A DNA stretch of 64,000 nucleotides from JBGPQJ01 sp963829485 (GTDB taxonomy: Bacteria > Chloroflexota > Anaerolineae > Anaerolineales > Villigracilaceae): assembly GCA_963829485.1 (NCBI GenBank), contig CAWHIK010000006.1, forward strand, positions 186,001-250,000. The letters run 5' to 3'. Position 1 is the stretch's first letter, and every line of letters begins with the position of its first letter. The notes under the pieces are model-generated. The model was not told the DNA's origin and searched no databases. It worked only from the letters and a program-made list of their open reading frames with translations. Shown here piece after piece: positions 49,929 to 58,707 of this stretch. The position numbers and the translations under genes were made by a program.

Positions 49929-51083
49929 CTAGCGGCGATTGCGCAGGAAGGTCGGGATGTCCAGGTCGTCGGTGTTGAGCGTGGTCGGGCGGAATTCATT
50001 GCCGGACTGCTGGTGTTGAACAGGTGCAGCAGCCACGCTGACTGATTCCTGCTGGCGGGCGACCGGGATGCCAGCGGGACGTGCAGTTTCATTGGAGCGC
50101 TGATTTGTGGCGAAAGCGCGGCGCGGAACGCCGGTCCGTTCGAAACCGGTCGCGATGACCGTGATGCGGACATCGTCGCCCATGTTCGGGTCGATGACAG
50201 CGCCGAAGATCATGTTGACATCCGGGTGTGAGGTCTCGCGGATGAGCGCGGCTGCCTGGTTGACCTCGAACAGAGTCATGCTCGGACCGCCGGTGATGTT
50301 GAACAGCACGCCGCGTGCGCCGTCGATGGTTATGTCGAGCAGCTGGCTGGAAATTGCCTGCTCTGCGGCAGTGCGCGCGCGGTCATCTCCGGAGGCTTTA
50401 CCCACTGCCATCAGCGCGGCTCCGCCTTCACTCATGATCGTGCGGACATCGGCGAAGTCAAGGTTGATCAAGCCGGGGACGGTGATCAGTTCGGAGATGC
50501 CCTGGATGCCCTGGCGAAGGACATCATCCGCCATTTTGAATGCATCCTGCAGGGTGGCTTTCTTGTCCACGATCTGCAGCAGGCGGTCATTGGGTATCAC
50601 GATCAATGTATCTGCGTGTTCCTTGAGCTTGGACATGCCCTGCTCAGCAGATGAGGAGCGCTTGCCGCCTTCAAAGGTGAATGGGCGGGTGACAACGCCG
50701 ATGGTCAGCGCGCCGACATCCTTGGCGATCTGAGCCACGATCGGAGCGCCGCCGGTGCCGGTGCCGCCGCCCAAACCCGCAGTAACGAAGACCATGTCCG
50801 AGCCCTTGAGCACGTTGTACAGGTCCTCGGCGGATTCTTCAGCAGCCTTTCGGCCGATCTCGGGATTTCCGCCAGCGCCGAGTCCGCGGGTCAGCTTGTC
50901 GCCGATGCGCACGCGGGTGGTGGCATTCGAGAGGAGGAGGGCTTGCGCGTCCGTATTGATCGCGACAAATTCCACCCCCTGAATTCCCTCGGCGATCATG
51001 CGGTTGACGGCATTGGATCCGCCGCCGCCGACGCCGACGACTTTGATACGGGCGAATGATTCTGAAGATTTACTGGTGTCCAT
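49929..51083 (-). CDS. ftsZ: Cell division protein FtsZ
   Basis: The 384-residue tubulin-like GTPase has VVGVGGGGSNAVNRM, the signature GGGTGTGGAP near residue 105, and TRGLGAGGNPEIG. It ends DDLDIPTFLRNRR, the conserved C-terminal peptide that binds FtsA. It builds the division ring. AAGGAGG lies before the ATG. It is the last gene of the cluster, 51 bases after ftsA. The linker before the tail is rich in Gln. Confidence 0.97.
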   Translation of the reverse strand: MDTSKSSESFARIKVVGVGGGGSNAVNRMIAEGIQGVEFVAINTDAQALLLSNATTRVRIGDKLTRGLGAGGNPEIGRKAAEESAEDLYNVLKGSDMVFVTAGLGGGTGTGGAPIVAQIAKDVGALTIGVVTRPFTFEGGKRSSSAEQGMSKLKEHADTLIVIPNDRLLQIVDKKATLQDAFKMADDVLRQGIQGISELITVPGLINLDFADVRTIMSEGGAALMAVGKASGDDRARTAAEQAISSQLLDITIDGARGVLFNITGGPSMTLFEVNQAAALIRETSHPDVNMIFGAVIDPNMGDDVRITVIATGFERTGVPRRAFATNQRSNETARPAGIPVARQQESVSVAAAPVQHQQSGNEFRPTTLNTDDLDIPTFLRNRR

Positions 51084-51134
51084 ATGTTCCTCCTTGGTTA
51101 TGATGACTTCGTAAAGTTTTCTTTCTCGAGCGAT

Positions 51135-52361
51135 CTACGGTATTAGGCGTTTGAAGAAGGTCCTGACAGATGACCAATCTCTGCCTCCTTTCCGCCTTCG
51201 CCGCGATCCCTCAGCGGGATTCAGCATTTCGTGCATGGCTGTCGCCCAGTAGAGCAGTCCGACACTGGTGGAATAGGCCGGCGAGTTCAATTTGTCGGCC
51301 AGACCAATCAGGTTCTCCGGTTGTGCAGTGCGGACTGGCATTCCCAGAATCCGGCTCGCCTGGGAGCGCATGCCGGGAAGTAGACTGGAACCGCCGGTCA
51401 ACACCATACCCGCAGGCAGGAGACCGTCGTAACCGGAGCGTTTGATCTCCTGCAGCGCAAGTGTAAAGATCTCATCCACCCGCGCTTCAATAATGTGCGC
51501 CAGGTCATGGCGGCTGATCAATATGGGCTGGTCTTCGCCAAATGGCCGGACGGAAATGGTTTCGTCCAACCCGATCTCGGACTTGACCGCGTGCCCATGT
51601 AGTTTTTTAACTTCCTCGGCTTGCGTGATGGGTAGACGCATGCCCTGGGCGATATCCTGGGTGATGTGATTGCCTCCCACCGGCAGGACCATGGTGTGCC
51701 AGACGTCCCCATCCACGTAAATCGCCAGGTCGGTCGTGCCGCCGCCCATATCGCAGACAATGGAACCCATCTGCCGCTCGGTCTCGTTGAGGACAACTTC
51801 AGCCGATGCGAGGGGGTTGAGTACGAATTGAGCGACTTCCACACCCGAAGCTGCAACAGCCTGTCGCAAGTTTTCGACCGTGGTCGCGCTGGCAGTGATG
51901 ATGTGAGCTTCCACTTCCAGGCGGTATCCGTGCATGCCGATCGGCTGCTTGATGCCGTCCTGCCCGTCCACGGTGAATCCGCGCTGGATGATGTGGATGA
52001 TCTCCCGGTCGTGGGGGATGGCAACCGCCCGGGCGGCGTCGACAGCGCGGTCGATATCGACTTCATCCACCGAGTCCCCGCTGATGCCCACCACCCCGCG
52101 GCTGTTCACCGATGCGACGTGAGCGCCCGCCAGGCTGACAAGGGCGGAGGTGATCTCCATGCCGCTCGTTTGCTCGGCGCGTTCGATGGATTTGGCAATA
52201 GCCTGCGAGGCTGCCACCAGGTCCACGATCACACCCTTTTTGATCCCCTCCGAGGGCTCGATGCCCACACCCAGGATTCGCAGAGCTTCCTCTTCGACTC
52301 GCGCCACCAGGGTGCAGACCTTTGTCGTTCCGACGTCAATTCCTACAACTATATCTTCCAT
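51135..52361 (-). CDS. ftsA: Cell division protein FtsA
   Basis: The 408-residue actin-like protein begins EDIVVGIDVGTTKVCTLVA and has the second phosphate block CDMGGGTTDLAIY and a third VLTGGSSLLPGM. It tethers FtsZ to the membrane through a C-terminal amphipathic helix; the tail reads WSSVRTFFKRLIP, which fits. It follows ftsQ by twelve bases with CGGAG before the ATG, and precedes ftsZ. Confidence 0.95.
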   Translation of the reverse strand: MEDIVVGIDVGTTKVCTLVARVEEEALRILGVGIEPSEGIKKGVIVDLVAASQAIAKSIERAEQTSGMEITSALVSLAGAHVASVNSRGVVGISGDSVDEVDIDRAVDAARAVAIPHDREIIHIIQRGFTVDGQDGIKQPIGMHGYRLEVEAHIITASATTVENLRQAVAASGVEVAQFVLNPLASAEVVLNETERQMGSIVCDMGGGTTDLAIYVDGDVWHTMVLPVGGNHITQDIAQGMRLPITQAEEVKKLHGHAVKSEIGLDETISVRPFGEDQPILISRHDLAHIIEARVDEIFTLALQEIKRSGYDGLLPAGMVLTGGSSLLPGMRSQASRILGMPVRTAQPENLIGLADKLNSPAYSTSVGLLYWATAMHEMLNPAEGSRRRRKGGRDWSSVRTFFKRLIP

Positions 52362-52373
52362 AATCCAGCTCCG

Positions 52374-53368
52374 TTATTGCCCCAGACGATAAAAAGGAGC
52401 ATTGGGATATTCAACACTGACCATGGTCGGGGCGATTCCCCGCTGGGACAGGTTATCCACGATCGTCTGATACATGGTGACCTTCATCGGCATATCGCCG
52501 GTAGTCTTCCCAAAATAAGCTTTCCAGCCCCGTGAGTCATTCCAGCCAAAACCGTAATCGGGCTCGTAGATCAGAGTAGTCCCTTCAGGCATGTACGCCA
52601 GCATGGACTGCATGGCCAGAACGGCTTGAGGGGTCAACATCGGTTTGGTCATCAGATTCATGGATTCATAGTTGGCTTCTGTTTCGAGAGGGGAGGATCT
52701 CCCAATGCGAGCACAGGGATCAATCCTTCTGCTGCTCCCCGCGGAGGAAAGGCGACCCCATCTGAATCGATCCACGAGACCTTGCTGTCCTGCTGCCACG
52801 CGATGATGGGTTTGCGCTCAATCACTCGAACGGTCACGCTGCCGGGGAAACCCACACTAACTTTCACGTCCTTTAACTCCGGGAACGCAGCCTGCAGGTT
52901 GGTTTTCAGCTGCCCGGGAGATGCAAGCAGGATGGATTTTCCCATGATCCCCATGACGGCATTGATGTCGCCAGCGGAAAGGCGCTCATTTCCAATCAGT
53001 TTTGCAGAGCCTACGATAAATGGATCCATGCTCCACATCATGAATAAAAGCGCCGCGCAGACGGCAGCGATCACACCGGATATCCAGCGGTTTCCCAGGT
53101 TCATCTCGAGGCTGGGGAGGCGTACACGAGCCGATTTGCCCAAGCCGAACGGAACCGCGACTTCCATTTTTTCACGAGCTCTAGGCTGGCTGGAAATCTT
53201 CGATGCGGTCAACCTTCCACCACTGGAGCGTGATACGACGGCCGGCCTGGTCGATGTGTTTTGATAGACGTTCTTCTTGGCTCGACTCGCACGTACTTGA
53301 GTGTCGCTTGCTTTTTGCAGGCGGAGGCGGCTCGCGCGGGAACCGTTGTTCTTATTGTCAGCTGTCAT
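52374..53368 (-). CDS. ftsQ: Cell division protein FtsQ (DivIB), frameshifted
   Basis: The N-terminal part (from 53368) is a basic cytoplasmic tail, one membrane helix (WISGVIAAVCAALLFMMWSM) and a POTRA domain (FIVGSAKLIGNERLSAGDI). The frame breaks after PVLALGDPP; the C-terminal FtsQ part resumes as LETEANYESMNL in another frame. One more C in the run at 52690-52693 (GGGG on the plus strand) would give 331 residues. The start overlaps the ddl stop (ATGA). FtsQ is needed for division, so a sequencing slip is likely. It links FtsB/L to the ring. Confidence 0.9.
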
Positions 53369-54501
53369 GCATTCCTCCGGTATTGGCGTACGGTGTTGTC
53401 GCGTTCAGCTTTGCGTTCCAGCGCCAGGTCGATCAGCCGGTCCACCAACGATGCGTAGGGTAAGCCGCTCGCTTCCCAGAGCTTGGGATACATGCTGATC
53501 TTCGTAAAGCCCGGAATGGTGTTGATCTCGTTCAAATAGATTTTCCCGGTTTCCTTTTCCATCAGAAAATCCACCCGCGCCATACCTGAAGCATCCACGG
53601 CTTCGTATGCCTTGACGGCCAGTTCGCGAAACGTACGCACCTGTTCCGCAGAAAGGGGAGCGGGGATGACCAGTTCGGAATTATCCAGCACATATTTGGC
53701 ATCGTAGGAGTAAAAGTCCGCACCGGGGATGATCTCACCGGGGACAGAGGCTGAGGGCTGGTGATTTCCCAGGACCGAGACCTCGATCTCTCGAGGATCC
53801 GGTATTCCCCGCTCGATCAGTACGCGGCGGTCAAACTGGGAGGAGTCCATTAATCCTTCAGCCAGATCGGAGCGGGAACGGCATTTGGTAATGCCGACCG
53901 AAGACCCCAAATTGGCAGGCTTTACAAATAACGGATATGCCCCTATCTTTTCTGCTTTTTCGATTACGGCATCCATCGAATCTGCGATCTCTGAGCGAAG
54001 GACCACGACCGATTCCGGTACGGGGATTCCATTCGCCCGCATCACATCCTTGAAGAGACCCTTGTCCATGCCGACGGAAGAACCCAGCACACCGGCGCCG
54101 ACGTAGGCCACGTCAGCCAACTCGAACAAGCCTTGCAGGGCGCCGTCTTCACCAAAAGTACCGTGCAGGACGGGGAAGTACACATCCACATCGCTTAGTT
54201 TCGTGAACTTGGTCGATGAACCACTGCCTTCCAGGACATAAATGCCCTTCTCAGACGGATCCGGCGATACGACCACAGGCTTCAGCCCTTTCGTGTCTCC
54301 GGTGCTTAATGCAGTGAGGACATTGCTGCCCGTTAACCAGGTCCCCTCATGTGTGATCCCGATTTCGATGACAGTGTAGCGGCTTCGGTCGAGCACATCC
54401 AACACGGAGCGCGCGGACATGAGTGAAACTTCATGTTCGCCGGAGCGTCCTCCGAAAAGGACAGCCACGATCAGCTTGCGGTCCGTGTCAGCCATTACCA
54501 T
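53365..54501 (-). CDS. ddl: D-alanine--D-alanine ligase
   Basis: The 378-residue ATP-grasp enzyme has AVLFGGRSGEHEVSLMSA at the start, LHGTFGEDGALQGL, and YLNEINTIPGFTKISMYPKL near the end with metal ligands. It makes D-Ala-D-Ala for the peptide stem. The longer form is of the DdlA/VanA-like size. Its start overlaps the murB stop by seven bases and its stop overlaps ftsQ, so translation is coupled. The substrate-binding loop has no sign of D-lactate preference that I can judge. Confidence 0.95.
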   Translation of the reverse strand: MVMADTDRKLIVAVLFGGRSGEHEVSLMSARSVLDVLDRSRYTVIEIGITHEGTWLTGSNVLTALSTGDTKGLKPVVVSPDPSEKGIYVLEGSGSSTKFTKLSDVDVYFPVLHGTFGEDGALQGLFELADVAYVGAGVLGSSVGMDKGLFKDVMRANGIPVPESVVVLRSEIADSMDAVIEKAEKIGAYPLFVKPANLGSSVGITKCRSRSDLAEGLMDSSQFDRRVLIERGIPDPREIEVSVLGNHQPSASVPGEIIPGADFYSYDAKYVLDNSELVIPAPLSAEQVRTFRELAVKAYEAVDASGMARVDFLMEKETGKIYLNEINTIPGFTKISMYPKLWEASGLPYASLVDRLIDLALERKAERDNTVRQYRRNA

Positions 54502-55412
54502 TCACCTACCAATTCGATCTCCAGCTCGAGGTCGACACCGGAGTCGTCTTTCACAGTTTTTTGAACCAGTTCGATCAATGCCTTGACATCAGCAGCTTTC
54601 GTATCCCCAGTGTTCAAAAAGAAATTTGCGTGGACAGGGCTTATCTCGGCATTGCCGATCCGCTTTCCCTTAAGCCCGGCAGCCTCGATCAACCGGCCTG
54701 CGTGATCCCCTTCGGGATTCTTGAACATGGAGCCCATGCTTGCGCCGGGAGGCTGGGTGGCTTTGCGTTTAGCGGAAAATTGCTCGATCTTCGTTTGAGC
54801 CTCTTCTTTTGAGCTATTGACCAGCTTGAATTCGGCAGCCAGTACGACGACCTTTATATTCCCTGACTTAAAAATGCTTGTGCGATAACCGTATTCCATT
54901 TTTTCCACAGGCCACCATCTTCGGCCGGATTCATCGAGGATGTCGGCCTGGAGCAAATCGTGGGCTACATCGCTGCCGAACGCGCCGGCGTTTCCGTAGA
55001 CCGCTCCGCCGATCGTACCGGGGACATTCGCTGCCCATTCCAACCCGCCCAAGCCAAACGCGGCTGCGCGGTGAGCGACGCTGCTCATGACAGCGCCGGA
55101 TTCGCACCATACGGTGGGCTGATCGCCGAGATTGAAGCGGACTTCCTTGGCACGGTTGAGTACGACGATTCCGCGCACACCCTTGTCGCTGACCAGGACG
55201 TTGGACCCTCCGCCGAGGATGATGAAATCCTGCTTCGTTTCCCATAGCTTGGAGACGACATCTGCCAATTCGTCCGCGTTCCGGGCATCGATGAGGAAAT
55301 CCGCGGGACCGCCAATGCGCGCCGAAGTATAAGGCGCAAGGGAAACGTTCCGATGCAGCCTTTCTCCAAAGGTCGCGCGCAGGATATCCTGGGGCAGGGC
55401 GGTCACGATCAT
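54495..55412 (-). CDS. murB: UDP-N-acetylenolpyruvoylglucosamine reductase
   Basis: The 305-residue FAD enzyme has YTSARIGGPADFLIDA, ILGGGSNVLVSDKGVRG, GLEWAANVPGTIGGAVYGNAG and, near the end, GASMGSMFKNPEGDHAGRLIE, with the Ser that donates a proton. It makes UDP-MurNAc. The short form and the missing extra loop place it with type II MurB. It sits 21 bases after the 63-residue ORF. Confidence 0.95.
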   Translation of the reverse strand: MIVTALPQDILRATFGERLHRNVSLAPYTSARIGGPADFLIDARNADELADVVSKLWETKQDFIILGGGSNVLVSDKGVRGIVVLNRAKEVRFNLGDQPTVWCESGAVMSSVAHRAAAFGLGGLEWAANVPGTIGGAVYGNAGAFGSDVAHDLLQADILDESGRRWWPVEKMEYGYRTSIFKSGNIKVVVLAAEFKLVNSSKEEAQTKIEQFSAKRKATQPPGASMGSMFKNPEGDHAGRLIEAAGLKGKRIGNAEISPVHANFFLNTGDTKAADVKALIELVQKTVKDDSGVDLELEIELVGEW

Positions 55413-55433
55413 ATCTCCTCGAAGCTTCTTCAG

Positions 55434-55625
55434 TTAGAAGCGTTCCTTCAAGTGGTCGATGATACGGGTCACGACGTTTTGCTTGTCAAGTACAGGCGAG
55501 AACTCATCGCGGTAGGCCATCTCGGAGGGGATTAAGTGCCCCTTGGCCTTCGTGTCAGCTTTTTTTATTTTCAAGCCCGGCAGATGAGTATCAAATTCGT
55601 ATTTAATCTTCTTGTCATCAGACAT
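55434..55625 (-). CDS. Small conserved-position ORF in the mur cluster
   Basis: The 63-residue protein starts SDDKKIKYEFDTHLPGLKI and ends VVTRIIDHLKERF. It is acidic and basic by turns, without signal or membrane part. Its ATG overlaps the murC stop by eight bases with GAGGTGA before it, so it is probably made. I know no family. Lying between murC and murB it may help wall synthesis or division, which is inference from place only. Confidence 0.6.
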   Translation of the reverse strand: MSDDKKIKYEFDTHLPGLKIKKADTKAKGHLIPSEMAYRDEFSPVLDKQNVVTRIIDHLKERF

Positions 55626-57018
55626 GGTTCACCTCACGCTTTCTAAGCTGGTCGAGCACCTGCGTGCTGACCTGGTCGGCGTCGCCGGCGGAAAAAACGA
55701 TCAGGATATCACCGGCTTGAAGATTGCTTATAAGATAACCGTAAACGTCAGAAAGGTCAGCGATAAATTTGACCGAAGAATGCTTCATCTTTTTGACCAC
55801 TTCCTGACTGGAGTAATCCTGTGCTGGCTCGCGTGACCGGTAGATTTCCGTCACGACGACCTCATCCGCTTCGTTGAAGGCATCGGCGAATTGATCCGCC
55901 AGCGCCTGGGTGCGGGAGTAGGTATGGGGTTGCCAGACCGCCCAAATGCGATGTTTCGCATAGCGACTGCGAGCTCCGGAGAGCGTTGCCGCAATCTCGG
56001 TCGGGTGGTGGCCGTAGTCATCGACCACGGTGACCCCGTTCGCTTCTCCCCGCACTTCGAAGCGGCGCTCGGTCCCTGAGAAATTCCCCAAGGCCTCCGC
56101 TGCTTTGTGCATGGAGAGAGCCAGCACATGGATTACTGCCATTACTGCAAGGGCATTGCGCAGGTTGTGCATTCCAGGAATGCAGAGGGCGACCGGATAT
56201 GCCTGACCAGCTACCGTGGCGTCGAAGGAGAAGCCGCCTTTAGTGTTCGGTTTGTAGTTCTGCGCCAACACCCAATCGCTGCTGGTCCCCAGTGTCACAG
56301 CAGCGCCGTATTGCACTACATTTTTTCCCATCCTGCGGGCTTCGGCAGCAAGATCCGCCGCGCCGGGTTCGTCGCCGCATGCAACCAGCGTACCACCGGC
56401 AGGGAGGAGCTTGACGAAGTCGACGAACGCGTTCCGGAAATCGTCCGGGGTTGGATAACAATCAGGATGGTCGTGTTCCACGTATGTCACAACTTCAACT
56501 TTCGGTTTCAATCCCAGAAACATGCGGTCATATTCGTCCGCTTCGATCACAAAAGTGTCACCTTTTCCAGCGCGTGCATTCACTCCGAGGTTTGTCACGT
56601 TGCTGCCGACGATGAAGGACGGATCCTCGCCTAGTGAGAACAATGTCCAGGCCAGCATGGCTGTAGTGGTGGTTTTCCCGTGCGTGCCGGCGACGGCGAT
56701 GCCGGTCTTGTTTTCCATCAGCTGGCCGAGGAAGTCTGACCGTTTGTAGACCGGGATCCCTTGCGAGAGCGCCGCCACGACCTCGGGATTGTCGTCCGGG
56801 ATGGCTGAAGATCGCACCACCCAGTCAGCGCCAGCAATGTTGCGTGCATCATGCCCTGTGTGAACATCCGCCCCGGCTGACTGCAGATCACGCGCAAAGG
56901 AGGACATGACACTGTCGGACCCCGTGACCGTATACCCGCTCTCGAGCAGCAGGCGGGCGATCGCGGAGAGTCCGCTTCCTCCAATTCCGATAAAATGCAC
57001 GTGTGTCATATTTTTCAT
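55618..57018 (-). CDS. murC: UDP-N-acetylmuramate--L-alanine ligase
   Basis: The 466-residue ligase begins THVHFIGIGGSGLSAIARLL, with the ATP loop GTHGKTTTTAM near residue 112, then EADEYDRMFLGL and DDYGHHPTEIAATL. It adds L-Ala to UDP-MurNAc. The start may be the ATG at 57018 or the one three codons later; neither has a strong ribosome site. A strong hairpin (57033-57073) lies just upstream. Confidence 0.95.
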   Translation of the reverse strand: MKNMTHVHFIGIGGSGLSAIARLLLESGYTVTGSDSVMSSFARDLQSAGADVHTGHDARNIAGADWVVRSSAIPDDNPEVVAALSQGIPVYKRSDFLGQLMENKTGIAVAGTHGKTTTTAMLAWTLFSLGEDPSFIVGSNVTNLGVNARAGKGDTFVIEADEYDRMFLGLKPKVEVVTYVEHDHPDCYPTPDDFRNAFVDFVKLLPAGGTLVACGDEPGAADLAAEARRMGKNVVQYGAAVTLGTSSDWVLAQNYKPNTKGGFSFDATVAGQAYPVALCIPGMHNLRNALAVMAVIHVLALSMHKAAEALGNFSGTERRFEVRGEANGVTVVDDYGHHPTEIAATLSGARSRYAKHRIWAVWQPHTYSRTQALADQFADAFNEADEVVVTEIYRSREPAQDYSSQEVVKKMKHSSVKFIADLSDVYGYLISNLQAGDILIVFSAGDADQVSTQVLDQLRKREVNHV

Positions 57019-57032
57019 TCAATCTTTATCAA

Positions 57033-57073
57033 ATGGAGCCCCGGTTTCTTGACCCGGCTTAGAAACCGGGGCT
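57033..57073 (-). terminator. Intergenic hairpin between cvpA and murC
   Basis: GGAGCCCCGGTTTCT and AGAAACCGGGGCTCC form a perfect 15-bp stem with an 11-base loop. There is no U-run, so it may act as an attenuator or RNA-stability element inside the cluster rather than a full stop. It is also a possible dispersed repeat. Confidence 0.5.
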
Positions 57074-57083
57074 CCTCAAGGGG

Positions 57084-57614
57084 TCAGATGAAAACAACCA
57101 GCACGAATATAAATGCCAGGATGACGGCGAAGTAAACCAGCGGTGCCCCGAACAGTTCCGGCGGCAGGTAATTGAGCATGGCTATGGCCGCATCGCCCTG
57201 GGGCGTCCCGGGAACAGGCTCTGAGACCAGGTTGGGAAAGGGGTAGCCGGCTTGCGCCATGAAGTACCAAAGGGAACCGAAAATAAACCATGCATTGAGG
57301 ACGCCCAGGAAAAATCCAAGAAGCGAATCGGAAAGGCGTTCTCGATGAGCCTTGGGCGCCAGCCTCGGGATGTAAACAGTTTGGTATCCGAAGAACACCA
57401 ACATGCAGAGAATGATGGTCCTGATCCAGAAAAGCGTGCTGCTGTCCTCGGACAGTGAGCTGACAAATGGAATGTACGACTCAAGAAGGGTGATTAATGC
57501 CAATGCCAGGATTGCGCTGAAGGTGACCAGCAGCTCCTTCGCCCACCCGCGCATCGCGCCGATGATTCCGAATAAAATCACGAGCAACCAGAAAAGAAAG
57601 CTGAGGGTAACCAT
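57084..57614 (-). CDS. CvpA-like membrane protein
   Basis: The 176-residue protein has four to five membrane helices: residues 3-22, 30-48, 62-82, 104-122 and 155-175. The start VTLSFLFWLLVILFGIIGAMRGWAKELL (span only) with GAMRGWAKE matches the CvpA/colicin V production family, whose members act in surface and wall processes. It lies between murG and murC, starting one base after murG ends. It may help lipid II handling. Function unknown in detail. Confidence 0.75.
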   Translation of the reverse strand: MVTLSFLFWLLVILFGIIGAMRGWAKELLVTFSAILALALITLLESYIPFVSSLSEDSSTLFWIRTIILCMLVFFGYQTVYIPRLAPKAHRERLSDSLLGFFLGVLNAWFIFGSLWYFMAQAGYPFPNLVSEPVPGTPQGDAAIAMLNYLPPELFGAPLVYFAVILAFIFVLVVFI

Positions 57615-57615
57615 C

Positions 57616-58707
57616 TTATGCTCCAGCCATTTCCGCCAGCTGTGCCGCTATGGATTGTGCAGCCTGAGGCTGCGCCAATTCGCGCATGGCTTTTCGCATG
57701 GCATCGAGTTTCCCCGGATTGTCCAGCAGGGTGCATATAATCGTATATAGCTCTTCGGCTAATTGGCTGTTTTCGAGCATTACGGCTGCGCCTCGCTGAG
57801 CAAGATAATCTGCATTGACCTTCTGGTACCGCCAGGCATAGGGATACGGCACCAGGATCGCCGGCAGGCCGAACAACGGGAATTCTCCCAGAGCCGAAGC
57901 TCCAGCCCGGGAGATAACCAGGTCCGACGCAGCAAGGGCGGCTCCCATTTCCTCATGAAGATAGGGATAAGCGTGATAGCGGCTGGCCTGTGTGGCAGTG
58001 AGTTCCTGTCGCTTGGTCGAAACCATTTGCCAGTCCTGTTCTCCGCTGATGTGAACGATCTGGACCCTTGCGAGAAGCGCCGGTAGGTGTTCAAGGAGCG
58101 CTTCGTTGATTGAGCGGGCGCCTTTGCTGCCGCCAAAGACCAGCAAGGTGGGGAGATTGGAAGTTAGCCCGAGCTTCGCCTGAGCGCTCTCGCGAGTCCA
58201 CCTGGCAAGTTCCGGACGGGTGGGGTAACCCGTCACCACAACCTTTGCCTGCCGTTTGAAGAATTTCCGAGATGCTTCGGCTGTGACGGTGATACGATCA
58301 GCAAACCGGGCGATGGCTTTCAAGGCCATGCCAGGTTCGATATCAGGCACATAAAGCACGCTCTGCAACGGTACGCCAACCACTGCCATAGGGAACGCCA
58401 CGTACCCGCCGGTGAAGAACAGGACATCGGGCTTGTAACTCCTCAGGATGCGCCACGAGGCGATCATTCCCCGTAGGATCTGCAGGAGATTCCGCGGAAG
58501 CTGCTTGAGCCCGACACCATGCACGCCGGCAGCCGGGATTGTCCGGAACGGAATACCGGTCCGTTCGATCAACCCAGCCTCGAGGCCACCTTCACCACCG
58601 ACCCACAGAGTTTCCAAGTCAGGTCTCTCCTTCAATAGAGCGTTATGAACGGCCAGGGCGGGATACACTCCGCCGCCCGTTCCGCCGGCGCAAATCAGCA
58701 GTCGCAC
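57616..58707 (-). CDS. murG: UDP-GlcNAc:lipid I transferase MurG
   Basis: The 363-residue glycosyltransferase has the start LLICAGGTGGGVYPALAV, then FFTGGYVAFPM and VISRAGASALGEFPLFG, which hold the sugar-nucleotide site. It makes lipid II on the inner face. I use the GTG at 58707 because GGAG precedes it by eight bases; the ATG at 58731 lies in the ftsW tail and has no ribosome site. The frame overlaps the ftsW end by 65 bases, which is unusual. Confidence 0.93.
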   Translation of the reverse strand: MRLLICAGGTGGGVYPALAVHNALLKERPDLETLWVGGEGGLEAGLIERTGIPFRTIPAAGVHGVGLKQLPRNLLQILRGMIASWRILRSYKPDVLFFTGGYVAFPMAVVGVPLQSVLYVPDIEPGMALKAIARFADRITVTAEASRKFFKRQAKVVVTGYPTRPELARWTRESAQAKLGLTSNLPTLLVFGGSKGARSINEALLEHLPALLARVQIVHISGEQDWQMVSTKRQELTATQASRYHAYPYLHEEMGAALAASDLVISRAGASALGEFPLFGLPAILVPYPYAWRYQKVNADYLAQRGAAVMLENSQLAEELYTIICTLLDNPGKLDAMRKAMRELAQPQAAQSIAAQLAEMAGA

